From Marinobacter koreensis (GTDB lineage: Bacteria; Pseudomonadota; Gammaproteobacteria; Pseudomonadales; Oleiphilaceae): DNA of 64,000 nt. The stretch spans positions 434,001 to 498,000 of the forward strand of contig NZ_JAKZAJ010000002.1 of assembly GCF_023156285.1 (NCBI RefSeq). The letters are read 5' to 3'. A program made the translations under genes and the position numbers. The notes beneath the pieces are model-generated. The model was given only the letters and a program-made list of their open reading frames with translations, searched no databases and had not been told where the DNA came from. This document shows positions 16,363 through 25,986 of the stretch, in pieces (the first letter of the stretch is position 1; every line of letters begins with the position of its first letter).

Positions 16363-18012
16363 ATGGACATTCGCCCTGCAGCCACACTGGTTCTGACCCG
16401 AGACAGCTCTGAAGGCCTGGAGGTACTTCTGCTCCAGCGCACCTGGGACGCGGTTTTCCTTCCCGGCTATTTCGTGTTTCCCGGCGGCGCTGTGGACGAG
16501 GGCGATCCCCGGGGGCGTCGGCACGCCGTGGGCGCTGGCGATGCCGAAATCAGCCAGATTATGAGCCTGGACGAAGGCGGTGCCGATTTCATGCTTGGGG
16601 CCGTGCGGGAGTGCTTCGAAGAGGCCGGGATCCTCCTGGCTAAAGATGGCCAGGGGAAGCTGATCGACGGCGATCATCCTGTCCATTCACAGCGACAAGC
16701 GCTGTTTGCCGGGAAAGTGTCCCTGGCAGAGCTGTGCGAGCAGCACGCGCTGACTATCCCTCTGGACCGGCTCGCTTACCTGAGCCACTGGATCACACCA
16801 CCAGGGCCTCCCCGCCGGTTCGATACCCGGTTCTTCGTGGCAACCGCGCCGGAGGGCCAACCGGCCGGCCACGACGGCGTTGAGACCATCGATCACGTGT
16901 GGATCCGACCGGAGCAGGCCCTGGAAGAACATCGCAATGGCCAGCGTCTGCTGGGGCTGCCGACGATCCGTACGCTCCGGATGCTGAGCGATTTCGACAA
17001 CACCGATGCGCTTATGCGATACGCCCACGCCAATCCGCCAGAGCCTCAGCCAGACCAACCCTGGCCGGCACTGAAAAAAGGCCAGCCGGTTATGCTGGAA
17101 CCGGGGGCGCCGGCCTATGAGGAGGCCGCGAAACTGGATCCGGAGGGTGAAGGGTCCACCCGCGCGGAAATCGTGCCCGGCGAGCCAGTGGAAATCGCCG
17201 CCGGCGTGGTCCGGCTGACGGCCCCCAACCCGGGCATGATGACCGGGCCGGGCACCAACACCTACCTGCTCGGGCGGGAGCGGTTCACCGTGCTGGATCC
17301 CGGCCCCGACGATCCGGTGCACGTTGAACGGATCCTGGAGCTGACGGGTGGCAATATCGAGCAGGTGGTGGTGACCCACACCCACATCGACCACTCTCCG
17401 GCCGTGCGCACACTGAAGGAAAAAACCGGCTGCCGGGTGTTCGGGTGGCCGGCGCCGGAGGGCACATCCCAGGATCAGACATTCAAACCCGATGAACAGC
17501 CCGAGCATGGCGACCTTCTGGTTACCGGGGCGGGGCTGCTGAAGGTTCTGTACACCCCCGGCCATGCGTCCAACCACCTGTGCTATCTGCTGGTGGAACA
17601 GTCACTGCTGTTTGCCGGCGACCACATCATGCAGGGCTCCACGGTGGTGATCAATCCGCCGGATGGGGACATGAAGGCCTACATAGAGTCCCTTTACGAC
17701 CTGCTCGCGGAGTCCATCCACTACATCGCGCCAGCCCACGGATTCCTGATGGGTAACCCGGAATCCGTCATCGACTTCCTGATCACCCATCGCCTTTCCC
17801 GGGAACACAAGGTGGCCCGCAGTCTTGAGGCTAACGGACCGGCACCCTTGAAGATTCTGGTCCAATCCGCCTACGATGACGTACCCCCTCAACTGCATGC
17901 CGTCGCGCAGCGCTCGCTTCTTGCCCATTTGCTCAAACTCGAAAAAGAAGGTCGAGCGGCTCGGGATGCCGAAGATCACTGGCGTGCCACGGAGGGAGCC
18001 TTGCCCACCTGA
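16363..18012 (+). CDS. Nudix hydrolase-metallo-beta-lactamase fold fusion protein
   Basis: 549 residues in two enzymes' worth of sequence. The N-terminal half starts with MDIRPAATLVL and has a Nudix box with RECFEEAGI (R82, E83) after FPGGAVDEGD. The C-terminal half is a metallo-beta-lactamase-fold hydrolase of the LACTB2 type with HTHIDH (H339, H341, D343, H344), TPGHASNHLCYL and FAGDHIMQGS, plus the C-terminal winged-helix segment of that group. The Nudix part resembles NUDT19-like CoA-diphosphohydrolase proteins, and LACTB2 relatives cleave RNA or thioesters. The combined role is unknown. The ATG at 16363 is chosen; in-frame ATGs lie at 16327 and 16348. Confidence 0.85.
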   Translation: MDIRPAATLVLTRDSSEGLEVLLLQRTWDAVFLPGYFVFPGGAVDEGDPRGRRHAVGAGDAEISQIMSLDEGGADFMLGAVRECFEEAGILLAKDGQGKLIDGDHPVHSQRQALFAGKVSLAELCEQHALTIPLDRLAYLSHWITPPGPPRRFDTRFFVATAPEGQPAGHDGVETIDHVWIRPEQALEEHRNGQRLLGLPTIRTLRMLSDFDNTDALMRYAHANPPEPQPDQPWPALKKGQPVMLEPGAPAYEEAAKLDPEGEGSTRAEIVPGEPVEIAAGVVRLTAPNPGMMTGPGTNTYLLGRERFTVLDPGPDDPVHVERILELTGGNIEQVVVTHTHIDHSPAVRTLKEKTGCRVFGWPAPEGTSQDQTFKPDEQPEHGDLLVTGAGLLKVLYTPGHASNHLCYLLVEQSLLFAGDHIMQGSTVVINPPDGDMKAYIESLYDLLAESIHYIAPAHGFLMGNPESVIDFLITHRLSREHKVARSLEANGPAPLKILVQSAYDDVPPQLHAVAQRSLLAHLLKLEKEGRAARDAEDHWRATEGALPT

Positions 18013-18083
18013 TTTGCAACCTAAGCGACTCCCTCCTACGCTGGTATCTGGTTTCATAAAAAAACCGTTTGAAGGAGCGCAAC

Positions 18084-19361
18084 GTGATCAAGCGAGTCAT
18101 CCTGGGCGCCGTCGTCATCCTTGTGGTGGCCGCGTTCATCATCGTCTGGAATCCGTCGATCTCCCGGATTGACCCACCCGCGGCAGGTTCATTCAAGCAG
18201 GCCGATGTTGACCATGGCAAAGTACTGGCCGGTCTGGGCAACTGCGGCACCTGCCACACGGCGAACAAGCAAAAGCCCTTCGCCGGGGGCGTCAGTTTCC
18301 CCACACCGTTCGGCACACTCTATTCCGCCAACATCACACCAGACCTGGACACCGGCATCGGCCACTGGTCCGAGGAAGCCTTTGTCCGGGCCATGCGTGA
18401 AGGCGTCGACCGGGAGGGCGAACAACTCTTCCCGGCTTTCCCCTACACCCATTTCACCAAGGTGACCGACGAGGATCTGCACGATCTCTACGCCTACCTG
18501 ATGACCCGGGATCCGGTATCCCAGGAGAAACCGGCCAACAAGCTGGAGTTTCCGTTCAGTCTGCGACCGCTGCAGGCCGGCTGGAAGCTGCTCTTCTTCG
18601 ACGACCAACGGTTTGAACCCAACGCCGACAAAAGCGACGCCTGGAATCGTGGCGCCTATATCGCCGAAGGGCTCGGCCATTGCACCGCCTGCCATTCACC
18701 GCGCAATGACTTCGGTGCCGAGCAGACAGGCGCGGCGTATGACGGCGCACTGGTGGACGGCTGGTACGCGCCGGCCCTGAATACCAGCCACAGCACCCCG
18801 GTGGCCTGGACCGAGGAAGAGCTCTATCAGTATTTGCGGAATGGCGGGTCTGAATTGCATGGCGTCGCGGCCGGCTCCATGGCAGAGGTGGTCCACCGGG
18901 GACTGGCCGAAGCCCCGGATTCGGATATCCATGCGCTGGCTGTTTACTTCAACGATCTGTCCGGTGCCGGCGGCACGGACGCTGCCGGCGCCCGGAAGAC
19001 CGCCGCAACGGCGATCAGGGACGCCAAGGCGGCCGGCCAACGGCAGATGGGCCATGGCGAGCAGATCTATGCAGCAGCCTGCGCGTCCTGCCATGCCAAC
19101 GACCCGGATTCGCCCAACCTGATGCGTCCGGAACTGAGCCTGAACAGCGCGATCACCGCGCCCGACCCCACCAACCTGCTTCGGGTGACCCTTGAGGGCA
19201 TCGATACCCCCTCCGGCCTCGACGGTGTGGTGATGCCGGCCTTCCACGATGCCCTCGACGATGAAGATCTGGTGGCGCTCGCGGATTTCCTGCGCGAGAA
19301 GGTGGACCGGCCGGCCTGGAAAAACCTGCAGGCTCGCATCGACGAACTCCGCCAACCCTGA
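18084..19361 (+). CDS. Membrane-anchored triheme cytochrome c
   Basis: 425 residues. A hydrophobic N terminus (ILGAVVILVVAAFIIVW) acts as a membrane anchor or signal. Three heme c sites are present: CGTCH (C54, C57, H58), CTACH (C200, C203, H204) and CASCH (C333, C336, H337), the pattern of the cytochrome subunit of alcohol and aldehyde dehydrogenases. The GTG at 18084 is chosen as start because GGAG precedes it; a TTG at 18069 overlaps that site. It is first in an operon with the 2Fe-2S and molybdenum subunits and should pass their electrons to the respiratory chain. Confidence 0.88.
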   Translation: MIKRVILGAVVILVVAAFIIVWNPSISRIDPPAAGSFKQADVDHGKVLAGLGNCGTCHTANKQKPFAGGVSFPTPFGTLYSANITPDLDTGIGHWSEEAFVRAMREGVDREGEQLFPAFPYTHFTKVTDEDLHDLYAYLMTRDPVSQEKPANKLEFPFSLRPLQAGWKLLFFDDQRFEPNADKSDAWNRGAYIAEGLGHCTACHSPRNDFGAEQTGAAYDGALVDGWYAPALNTSHSTPVAWTEEELYQYLRNGGSELHGVAAGSMAEVVHRGLAEAPDSDIHALAVYFNDLSGAGGTDAAGARKTAATAIRDAKAAGQRQMGHGEQIYAAACASCHANDPDSPNLMRPELSLNSAITAPDPTNLLRVTLEGIDTPSGLDGVVMPAFHDALDDEDLVALADFLREKVDRPAWKNLQARIDELRQP

Positions 19362-19392
19362 TTCATCGCCCGGACCGAATGGAGAGACCATT

Positions 19393-19887
19393 ATGGCGAC
19401 CAAGATTATTCTCAACGGCGAAGCGGTGACCCTGGACGTTGCCGACGATACCCCCCTGCTCTGGGCGATCCGCGACCATGCCGGGCTGACCGGCACCAAA
19501 TTCGGATGCGGCATCGGCATGTGCGGTGCCTGCACCGTGCACATCAATGGCCGGGCCACCCGCTCGTGCATCACACCGGTCAGCGACGTGGCCGGCACCT
19601 CCGTCACGACCATCGAGGGTCTCGGCGGCGACGGTTCCCACCCGCTCCAGGACGCCTGGGTCAAGGCGCAGGCGCCACAATGCGGTTACTGTCAGTCTGG
19701 CCAGATCATGCAGGCCGCCACGCTGCTGCAGGATTTCCCCAATCCGACGGATGAGCAGATCAACGAGGTCATGTCCGGCAACCTGTGCCGCTGCATGGCC
19801 TATGTGCGGATTCGGGAAGCCATTCACCTGGCCTCGGACGCCATGGGTACGACAGCCAGCGACGCAGAGGAGAAGGCCGATGCGTAA
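19393..19887 (+). CDS. iorA: 2Fe-2S subunit of a periplasmic molybdenum hydroxylase (IorA-like)
   Basis: 164 residues with two 2Fe-2S clusters. The plant-ferredoxin-type cluster uses C39, C44, C47 (FGCGIGMCGAC) and C59; the second uses C97, C100 (CGYC), C132 and C134 (NLCRC). This is the small subunit of xanthine-dehydrogenase-family enzymes of the isoquinoline 1-oxidoreductase type, which also includes aldehyde oxidoreductases. It follows the cytochrome gene by 31 nt, has GGAG before its ATG and overlaps the large-subunit start by 8 nt. No Tat signal is visible, so it probably travels with the large subunit. The substrate cannot be told from sequence; an aldehyde is likely. Confidence 0.88.
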   Translation: MATKIILNGEAVTLDVADDTPLLWAIRDHAGLTGTKFGCGIGMCGACTVHINGRATRSCITPVSDVAGTSVTTIEGLGGDGSHPLQDAWVKAQAPQCGYCQSGQIMQAATLLQDFPNPTDEQINEVMSGNLCRCMAYVRIREAIHLASDAMGTTASDAEEKADA

Positions 19888-22192
19888 ATTCGTCGAATCG
19901 CTCTACAACGCCGCGACCAACGGTTCGCGCAACAACGAGGGTACCGGCATCACCCGTCGCGGCTTCCTGATCGGGTCCGCCGGCGCCGGCTTCACCATGG
20001 CCTTCACCATGTCCGGACTGAGCCTGGCCAACCCGGCCGAAGCGGCTGAGAAGGGCCTGTTTGAGCCGACCATCTGGTTCCGGATCGAACCGGACGGCAA
20101 GATCGTGGTCAACATCGTCGAAGCGGAAATGGGGCAACACGTGGGCACCGCCCTGGCCCGCATCGTCGCCGACGAACTGGAAGCCGACTGGGATGACGTG
20201 GTGCTGTATTACGTCGACAGCGATCCCAAGTGGGGCACCATGGTCACGGGCGGTAGCTGGTCCGTGTGGCAGAACTTCGACACCCTCAGCCGGGCCGGTG
20301 CCGCCGGCCGGCAGGTATTGATCGAGGAAGGCGCAAAACTGCTGGGTGTCTCCCCGGATCAGTGCCGGGCCAGGGACAGTCAGGTCCTGGCCGGTGGCCG
20401 TTCGGTGACCTACGCCCAGATTGTCCAGGCTGGCAACATCAGCCGCAGTTTCACCGACGACGAGCTCAAGAAGATGCCCATCAAGCCGCCTTCCGAGCGT
20501 CGCCTGATCGGCAAGGACACCCTGGCTCGCGACATTCCCGGCAAGACCAACGGCGAAGCCATCTACGGCATCGACGCCAGCGTCGAGGGCATGGTCTATG
20601 GCCGGCCGCTGATACCACCCACACGTTACGGATCCACCGTCGACTCGGTGGATGACAGCCAGGCCAAAGACGTGCCGGGCTATCAGCAGACCCTGGTACT
20701 GGACGACCCCTCCGGCACCGTACCTGGCTGGGCTGTGGTAATCGCCGATTCGGTGACGGCGGCCAACAAGGCCGCCCGAAAGGTCAAGGTGAACTGGACC
20801 GCCGGCAAGACCGCCAAGGTGACCGAAAAGGACATCCTTGAGGAAGGACGGAACCTGATCGCCGATGACAGCAAAGGCGCCCTGGTGGTCGACGACGGCG
20901 ACCTCAAAGGCACCTTCGACGGCGCCGATTCGGTACTGGAACAGGAGTACATCACCCACAGCGTCCTGCATTTCCAGATGGAACCGCTCAACGCCCTCGC
21001 CTTCAAGAAGGACGGTCGTTGGGAAATCCACACCGGCAACCAGTGGCAGACGCTGATCCTGCCCACCCTGGCGAAAGCCCTGGGTGTGAAGCAGGAACAC
21101 ATCATCATGCGTACCTATCTGCTCGGCGGCGGCTTCGGGCGGCGACTGAACGGCGACTATGCCGTGCCGGCCGCGCTCGCGTCCAAAATGCTGGACAAGC
21201 CCGTGAAGCTGGTATTCAGCCGGGAGGACGACACCCGGTTCGACTCCATCCGCTCACCCTCCGTGCAGAAACTCCGGATGGCCTTTGATGCGGAGAAGCA
21301 GGTCATCGGTATGGAGCACCACGCCACCGCCGGCTGGCCCACCCAGGTCATGGCCCCCGGCTTCATGCCGAAAGGCGCCAATGGCGAGCCCTTCGATCCC
21401 TTCTCGATCCAGGGTGCCGATCACTGGTACAGCGTTGGTGCCCAGCGCCTGCGCGCGATTTCCAATGGTCTGGCCAACGACACCTTCCGGCCCGGCTGGC
21501 TTCGCTCGGTCGGTTCCGGCTGGGTGAACTGGGCACTGGAGAGCTTCATGGACGAGGCGGCCCACCAGGCCGGGCAGGATCCCATCGACTTCCGGCTCGG
21601 CCTGCTGAAAGCCGAAGGCAAGAACGCCGGCAGCGCACCCAACTCCGTGGGCGGTGCCAGCCGGCAGGCCAATGTGTTGAAGCGGGTGCGCGAGCTGTCC
21701 CAGTGGGGCCAGGATATGCCGGCTGATACCGCACTGGGCGTCGCCACATCCTACGGCCAGGAGCGGAACATGCCGACCTGGACCGCCTGTGTCGCCAAAG
21801 TCCATGTGGATCGGGACAGCGGGAAAGTGACCCTGCACCACCTCACCCTGGTGACCGATGCCGGCACCGTGGTCCATCCCGACGGCGCCCGCGCCCAGGT
21901 GGAAGGTGCCGCGCTCTGGGGTGCCAGCATGGCCCTCCACGAAGGCACGGAGATCGACAATGGCGAGGTGAAGGACCACAACCTCAACAGCTACCAGCCG
22001 ATGCGGATGCGGGATGTGCCCGCCATGACGGTGGAATTCATCGACAGCACGGAAACCTCCGTCGGCCTTGGCGAACCCGCCACCACCGTGGTCGGGCCTG
22101 CGATCGCGAACGCGATCTTCGCCGCCGTGGGTGTGCGACTGCGGACCATTCCAATACGACGCGAGGCGGTGCTGGAGGCACTCAAGGCATAA
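19880..22192 (+). CDS. iorB: Molybdopterin-binding subunit of an aldehyde/isoquinoline oxidoreductase (IorB-like), Tat-exported
   Basis: 770 residues. The N terminus holds a twin-arginine signal, TRRGFLIGSAG with R26-R27, so the folded enzyme is exported. The body has the xanthine-dehydrogenase large-subunit features: QMEPLNALA, a GGGFGRR pterin-binding loop and GLGEPATTVVGPA with the catalytic Glu near the C terminus. The ATG at 19880 overlaps the small-subunit stop, and a much longer in-frame upstream extension is only the shadow of that gene. Together with the cytochrome c it forms a periplasmic aldehyde- or N-heterocycle-oxidising complex. A terminator follows directly. Confidence 0.9.
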   Translation: MRKFVESLYNAATNGSRNNEGTGITRRGFLIGSAGAGFTMAFTMSGLSLANPAEAAEKGLFEPTIWFRIEPDGKIVVNIVEAEMGQHVGTALARIVADELEADWDDVVLYYVDSDPKWGTMVTGGSWSVWQNFDTLSRAGAAGRQVLIEEGAKLLGVSPDQCRARDSQVLAGGRSVTYAQIVQAGNISRSFTDDELKKMPIKPPSERRLIGKDTLARDIPGKTNGEAIYGIDASVEGMVYGRPLIPPTRYGSTVDSVDDSQAKDVPGYQQTLVLDDPSGTVPGWAVVIADSVTAANKAARKVKVNWTAGKTAKVTEKDILEEGRNLIADDSKGALVVDDGDLKGTFDGADSVLEQEYITHSVLHFQMEPLNALAFKKDGRWEIHTGNQWQTLILPTLAKALGVKQEHIIMRTYLLGGGFGRRLNGDYAVPAALASKMLDKPVKLVFSREDDTRFDSIRSPSVQKLRMAFDAEKQVIGMEHHATAGWPTQVMAPGFMPKGANGEPFDPFSIQGADHWYSVGAQRLRAISNGLANDTFRPGWLRSVGSGWVNWALESFMDEAAHQAGQDPIDFRLGLLKAEGKNAGSAPNSVGGASRQANVLKRVRELSQWGQDMPADTALGVATSYGQERNMPTWTACVAKVHVDRDSGKVTLHHLTLVTDAGTVVHPDGARAQVEGAALWGASMALHEGTEIDNGEVKDHNLNSYQPMRMRDVPAMTVEFIDSTETSVGLGEPATTVVGPAIANAIFAAVGVRLRTIPIRREAVLEALKA

Positions 22193-22200
22193 AGAGCCAG

Positions 22201-22227
22201 AGCCCGGGACCTCCCGGGCTTTTTTTG
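22201..22227 (+). terminator. Rho-independent terminator of the molybdenum hydroxylase operon
   Basis: AGCCCGGG (22201-22208) pairs with CCCGGGCT (22213-22220), a 4-nt loop between, then seven T residues. Placed 9 nt after the large-subunit stop. Confidence 0.9.
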
Positions 22228-22410
22228 TGGCTTAACAAATCGCAACCAGAATTCGCAAAAGTGGGCTGTTACCGGGCGGGAAACCGGCGGTATAACAGAA
22301 GCGTCGGCCACACGGTCCGGTGTCGCCGGCATTAAAGCTTTGTCACACCGGTATCCAGAAACAGTGGTGGCCCACTATCCTTGGGCGCACGTTGTTGACC
22401 AAGAGGCTCT

Positions 22411-23625
22411 ATGCTGTTCGAACCACTCAGGACCCTGCCCCTGCGCCTGCTTTTTTCGGGATCCGTCGCGCTGTTGCCATTGGCCACATGGGCGGACACT
22501 ACGGCCAAGGTCGCACCTGACATCGATCTGAAAGAAGTGGCGCCAGTACCGCAGCCCGAAGCGAAAGCGCCGGCCACCGCCGATCAGGAGTCGAGCCCGG
22601 ATGCGGACGAAGCCAATCCAGCGCCGGGCGAACCGGAAGCGGAGCCAGAACCCGAGTTTGTTAAGGCCACCCGGTTCTCGCTGCTGGGCAGTGATGTACT
22701 GCCGGGCACCTCCACCCGGCTGGCCTGGACCCCGGGCATCCAGATCGCCGGACTTTCCCAGCCAACGCCCGTCCTGGTGGTCAACGGCCTTCATGCCGGA
22801 CCGACCCTGTGCCTGACGGGCGCCGTCCACGGCGACGAACTCAACGGCATCGAGATCATCCGCCGCACCCTGTACGACCTGGACCCCGAGAAGCTCAGCG
22901 GTCGCGTGGTGGGCATTCCGATCGTCAACCTGCCGGGTTTCCAGGAGGCCAGCCGCTACCTGCCGGACCGTCGGGATCTGAACCGGCATTTCCCGGGCAA
23001 CCCCGACGGCAGCCTGGCGGAACGGATTGCCTACTCGCTGTTCGAGAACATCATCCGTCATTGCGACATGCTGGTGGATATCCACACCGGGTCCCTGAAG
23101 CGAACCAACCTGCCCCAGTTGCGGGCCGACATGACCAACCCGGAAGTGGCGCAGTTCACCCGGGGTTTCGATCGCATGGCGGTGGTACACAGCCCGGGCA
23201 CCGATGGCATGCTCCGGGTGGCGGCCACCCGGGCGGGCATCACCACCGTCACCCTGGAGGCGGGCGAATCGCACCGCATCCAGGAACACCAGATCGAGGC
23301 CGGGGTGAACAGCCTCACCAGTCTGATGGAAAAGCAGGACATGATTTCACGCATGTTCGAATGGGGGGACCCGGAACCGGTCTACTACGAGTCGTCCTGG
23401 ATCCGCGCCAACCATGGCGGCATCCTGTTCAGCGAAGTCGATCTAGGCGCCCGTGTAAGCAAGGGAGAAATCCTCGGCTATGTCGCCGACCCGATCACCA
23501 ACGCCCAGTTCCCCATTCATTCCAGCGCAGACGGCCGGATCATCGGTATGGCGGTGGACCAGGTGGTGATGGCAGGGTTTGCCGCCTACCACATTGGTAC
23601 AGAGGCAGAGGTGCCCGGAGAGTAG
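22411..23625 (+). CDS. Succinylglutamate desuccinylase/aspartoacylase-family protein, exported
   Basis: 404 residues. A signal peptide (LLFSGSVALLPLATWA) is followed by a Pro/Glu/Ala-rich linker to about residue 80, then an M14-type zinc hydrolase domain. Zinc ligands fit H140 and E143 in HGDELNG and H225 in DIHTGS; DLNRHFPG and TLEAGES supply substrate and catalytic residues. Related proteins remove an acyl group from N-acyl amino acids. An exported form with an acidic linker is less common and may act on envelope or external substrates. It is followed 48 nt later by a DMT transporter, with a short inverted repeat (23635-23659) between them. Confidence 0.82.
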   Translation: MLFEPLRTLPLRLLFSGSVALLPLATWADTTAKVAPDIDLKEVAPVPQPEAKAPATADQESSPDADEANPAPGEPEAEPEPEFVKATRFSLLGSDVLPGTSTRLAWTPGIQIAGLSQPTPVLVVNGLHAGPTLCLTGAVHGDELNGIEIIRRTLYDLDPEKLSGRVVGIPIVNLPGFQEASRYLPDRRDLNRHFPGNPDGSLAERIAYSLFENIIRHCDMLVDIHTGSLKRTNLPQLRADMTNPEVAQFTRGFDRMAVVHSPGTDGMLRVAATRAGITTVTLEAGESHRIQEHQIEAGVNSLTSLMEKQDMISRMFEWGDPEPVYYESSWIRANHGGILFSEVDLGARVSKGEILGYVADPITNAQFPIHSSADGRIIGMAVDQVVMAGFAAYHIGTEAEVPGE

Positions 23626-23673
23626 TATCCTAGGCGTTTTCACCCATCGGCTGAAAACGACAGGAGCAGTTCC

Positions 23674-24612
23674 TTGGCCTCTTCCCGATCTTTGTCGAAA
23701 TCCCCGTTGCTGGCCTACATCGGCCTGGTCCTGACCCCGCTGTTCTGGGCCGGCAATGCGGTGATCGCACGGGGAACGGTGCAGCACATACCGCCCCTGT
23801 CGATGTCCTTCTGGCGCTGGATTATAGCCCTGGCCATCCTGTTGCCCATCGGCCTGCCGGGGGTTATCCGCCACAGGCAAGTGATCCGTCAGCACCTGGG
23901 ATCGATGATTGCACTGGCCACTTTCAGCGTGGCGGCGTTCAACTCCCTGCTCTACTGCGCGGCCGTCACCACCACCGCCACCAACATCGCGCTGATCAAC
24001 GCCACCATCCCGATTTTCGTCGCCCTGCTGGCCTGGCTGATGCTGGGTGACCGCACCCGGCCCATCCAGGCCCTGGGTATCCTGCTGGCGGTCATTGGCA
24101 TCCTGACCGTCATTGCCAGGGGAAAACTGTCGGTCCTCACGGGGCTGGAGGCACAACCCGGTGATCTCATCATGGTGGCGGCGGTATTCAGCTGGGGCCT
24201 GTTCTCCGTGCTGTTGCGACGCCAAGCCGTGCCCCTGCCAGCACTGACCTTTCTGACCACCCAGATCCTGTTGGGCACGGTCATCATTCTGCCGTTTTAC
24301 CTGACCGATCTGCTGGCCTTCTCCGGCGGTTTCGAGGTCTCGCGCGAGACGGTTCTGCCGCTGATCTACTTTGCGATATTCCCGGGCATCCTGGCGTACG
24401 GTTTCTGGAACCACGGCGTGCAGACCATCGGCCCCGGCAGCGCTGCCATTTTCATGTATCTCACGCCCGTCTACGCCTCAGTCCTGGCCGGCCTGTTCCT
24501 GAACGAATCCCTCGGGGTGTTTCACTGGGTGGGCGGCGCGCTCATCCTGATCGGCCTGCTGCTGGCCACCCGCGTGGGACGGCCCGCGTTCCGGCGAAGT
24601 GGGACTGGCTGA
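23674..24612 (+). CDS. DMT-superfamily (EamA) transporter
   Basis: 312 residues, ten predicted helices in two EamA halves (LVLTPLFWAGNAVIARG at the start, LYLTP-like LTPVYASVLAGLFLNESLG near the end). The family exports or imports amino acids, purines and other metabolites. The start is a TTG with GGAG at about 9 nt. The 3' end is 7 nt from a convergent MalY-type gene. The substrate is unknown; the nearby C-S lyase allows the guess of a sulfur amino acid or metabolite. Confidence 0.85.
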   Translation: MASSRSLSKSPLLAYIGLVLTPLFWAGNAVIARGTVQHIPPLSMSFWRWIIALAILLPIGLPGVIRHRQVIRQHLGSMIALATFSVAAFNSLLYCAAVTTTATNIALINATIPIFVALLAWLMLGDRTRPIQALGILLAVIGILTVIARGKLSVLTGLEAQPGDLIMVAAVFSWGLFSVLLRRQAVPLPALTFLTTQILLGTVIILPFYLTDLLAFSGGFEVSRETVLPLIYFAIFPGILAYGFWNHGVQTIGPGSAAIFMYLTPVYASVLAGLFLNESLGVFHWVGGALILIGLLLATRVGRPAFRRSGTG

Positions 24613-24618
24613 ACCCGG

Positions 24619-25806
24619 TTAGCGGCGTTTCAGGGCATCGGCGATCCGGGTCAATACCTCGTCCAGGGTGGCTCGCGGACAGCCGATGTTCAGGCGCATG
24701 AAACCACGGCCGGGCACGCCGAAGCTGATGCCCGGATTCATCCCGACGCCCGCTTCCTGAACGAAGAATCGCTTCAGGCCGGCATCGTCCAGGCCCAGCT
24801 CCCGGCAATCCAGCCACATCAGATAGGTGCCCTCGGGCGCGAAGGTACGGATGCCGGGCAGATCACGGTTAACCCGCTCCGCCACATAATCCCGGTTGTC
24901 CTGAAGGTAAGGCATCAGCTCATCCAGCCAGGCGCCGCCCTTTCGATAGCCCGCCTCGAAACCGGCCACGCTGAACGGGTTGCACTGGGGCAGGTGCATC
25001 TGGTCGAACACCGCTTTCAGGGCCTGCCGCCGGTCCCTGTCGGGAATCACCAACGCAGACAACCCAAGGCCCGGCATGTTGAAGGTTTTGCTGGGCGCCA
25101 CGGCCGTGACCAGCTTATCGTCCGGGCCCGCCAGCGACGCCAGAATGGTGTGGGCGGAGGCATCCGGAAAGACCAGATCACAATGGATTTCATCACTGAC
25201 CACCACCAGACCGTGACGGCGGGCAATGGCCAGGACCGCTTCCAGTTCGTCCCGACTCCAGACCCGCCCGACCGGGTTATGGGGTGAGCACAACATAAGC
25301 ATTCTGGCGTCCGACTGCGCCGCGCAGGCCTCCAGGTGTTCCAGGTCCATCCGGTAATGCAGCTCCCCCGAATCGGTCTGTTCCGCGATCAGCGGATTTT
25401 CGATGACCGTTCTTCCGGTGAGCTTTATCGAACTGAAAAACGGCGGATACACCGGTGGCTGGATAATCACGCCGTCTCCGTGCCCGGCGTAGGCCAGGCA
25501 CGCCGCGTGCAGGGAAGGCACCACGCCCGGAGCCATCAGGATCGACTCCCGTTCGATGGTCCAGCCATGACGTTCCCGGAACCAATCGATCATGGCGGTG
25601 TACAGGGACTCCGGAAACAGCGTGTAGCCATAGACCGGATGCTGCGCCCGCCTCACCAGCGCCTCGGTTACCGCCTCAGGCGCCGGAAAATCCATATCGG
25701 CCACCCATACCGGAACGACGTCCTCACGGCCGAACACCGCCTTTCGGGCATCGAATTTCACGGATTGGGTCTGCTCCCGTGACAGAGGCTCATCGAATCG
25801 GGACAC
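24619..25806 (-). CDS. MalY/PatB-family cystathionine beta-lyase-like aminotransferase
   Basis: 395 residues, fold-type I PLP enzyme of the MalY/PatB group. The N terminus has VVPVWVADMDFPAPEAV, typical of this subgroup; VYGYTLFPESLY and CSPHNPVGRVW bind substrate and cofactor, and K240 in APSKTFNMPGL holds PLP. Members split cystathionine or other S-substituted cysteines into pyruvate, ammonia and a thiol. The gene is separate from any methionine pathway gene here, with a DMT transporter convergent to it. Aminotransferase activity is a weaker alternative. Confidence 0.87.
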   Translation of the reverse strand: MSRFDEPLSREQTQSVKFDARKAVFGREDVVPVWVADMDFPAPEAVTEALVRRAQHPVYGYTLFPESLYTAMIDWFRERHGWTIERESILMAPGVVPSLHAACLAYAGHGDGVIIQPPVYPPFFSSIKLTGRTVIENPLIAEQTDSGELHYRMDLEHLEACAAQSDARMLMLCSPHNPVGRVWSRDELEAVLAIARRHGLVVVSDEIHCDLVFPDASAHTILASLAGPDDKLVTAVAPSKTFNMPGLGLSALVIPDRDRRQALKAVFDQMHLPQCNPFSVAGFEAGYRKGGAWLDELMPYLQDNRDYVAERVNRDLPGIRTFAPEGTYLMWLDCRELGLDDAGLKRFFVQEAGVGMNPGISFGVPGRGFMRLNIGCPRATLDEVLTRIADALKRR

Positions 25807-25986
25807 GCATCGTCTCCAGCAGTGGTTTCCGAAAAGGTACGGATGCCATTGTGGCCAGATCCACCGGGGCAGGCAAACCTTCGGCTTTGGTCTAAGGAAG
25901 GGCGGATTGTGTTTGCCAAGCCCGGCATTACTTGCGAACCTAACCGTTTGTTCATCCGACTCTCTCGGTTTTCTGGAGCCGTCCGA

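Noticed and set aside
19526..19879. Longer form of the molybdenum subunit starting inside the 2Fe-2S gene
   Set aside because: The frame is only the shifted reading of the small subunit; the Tat signal needs the start at 19880.
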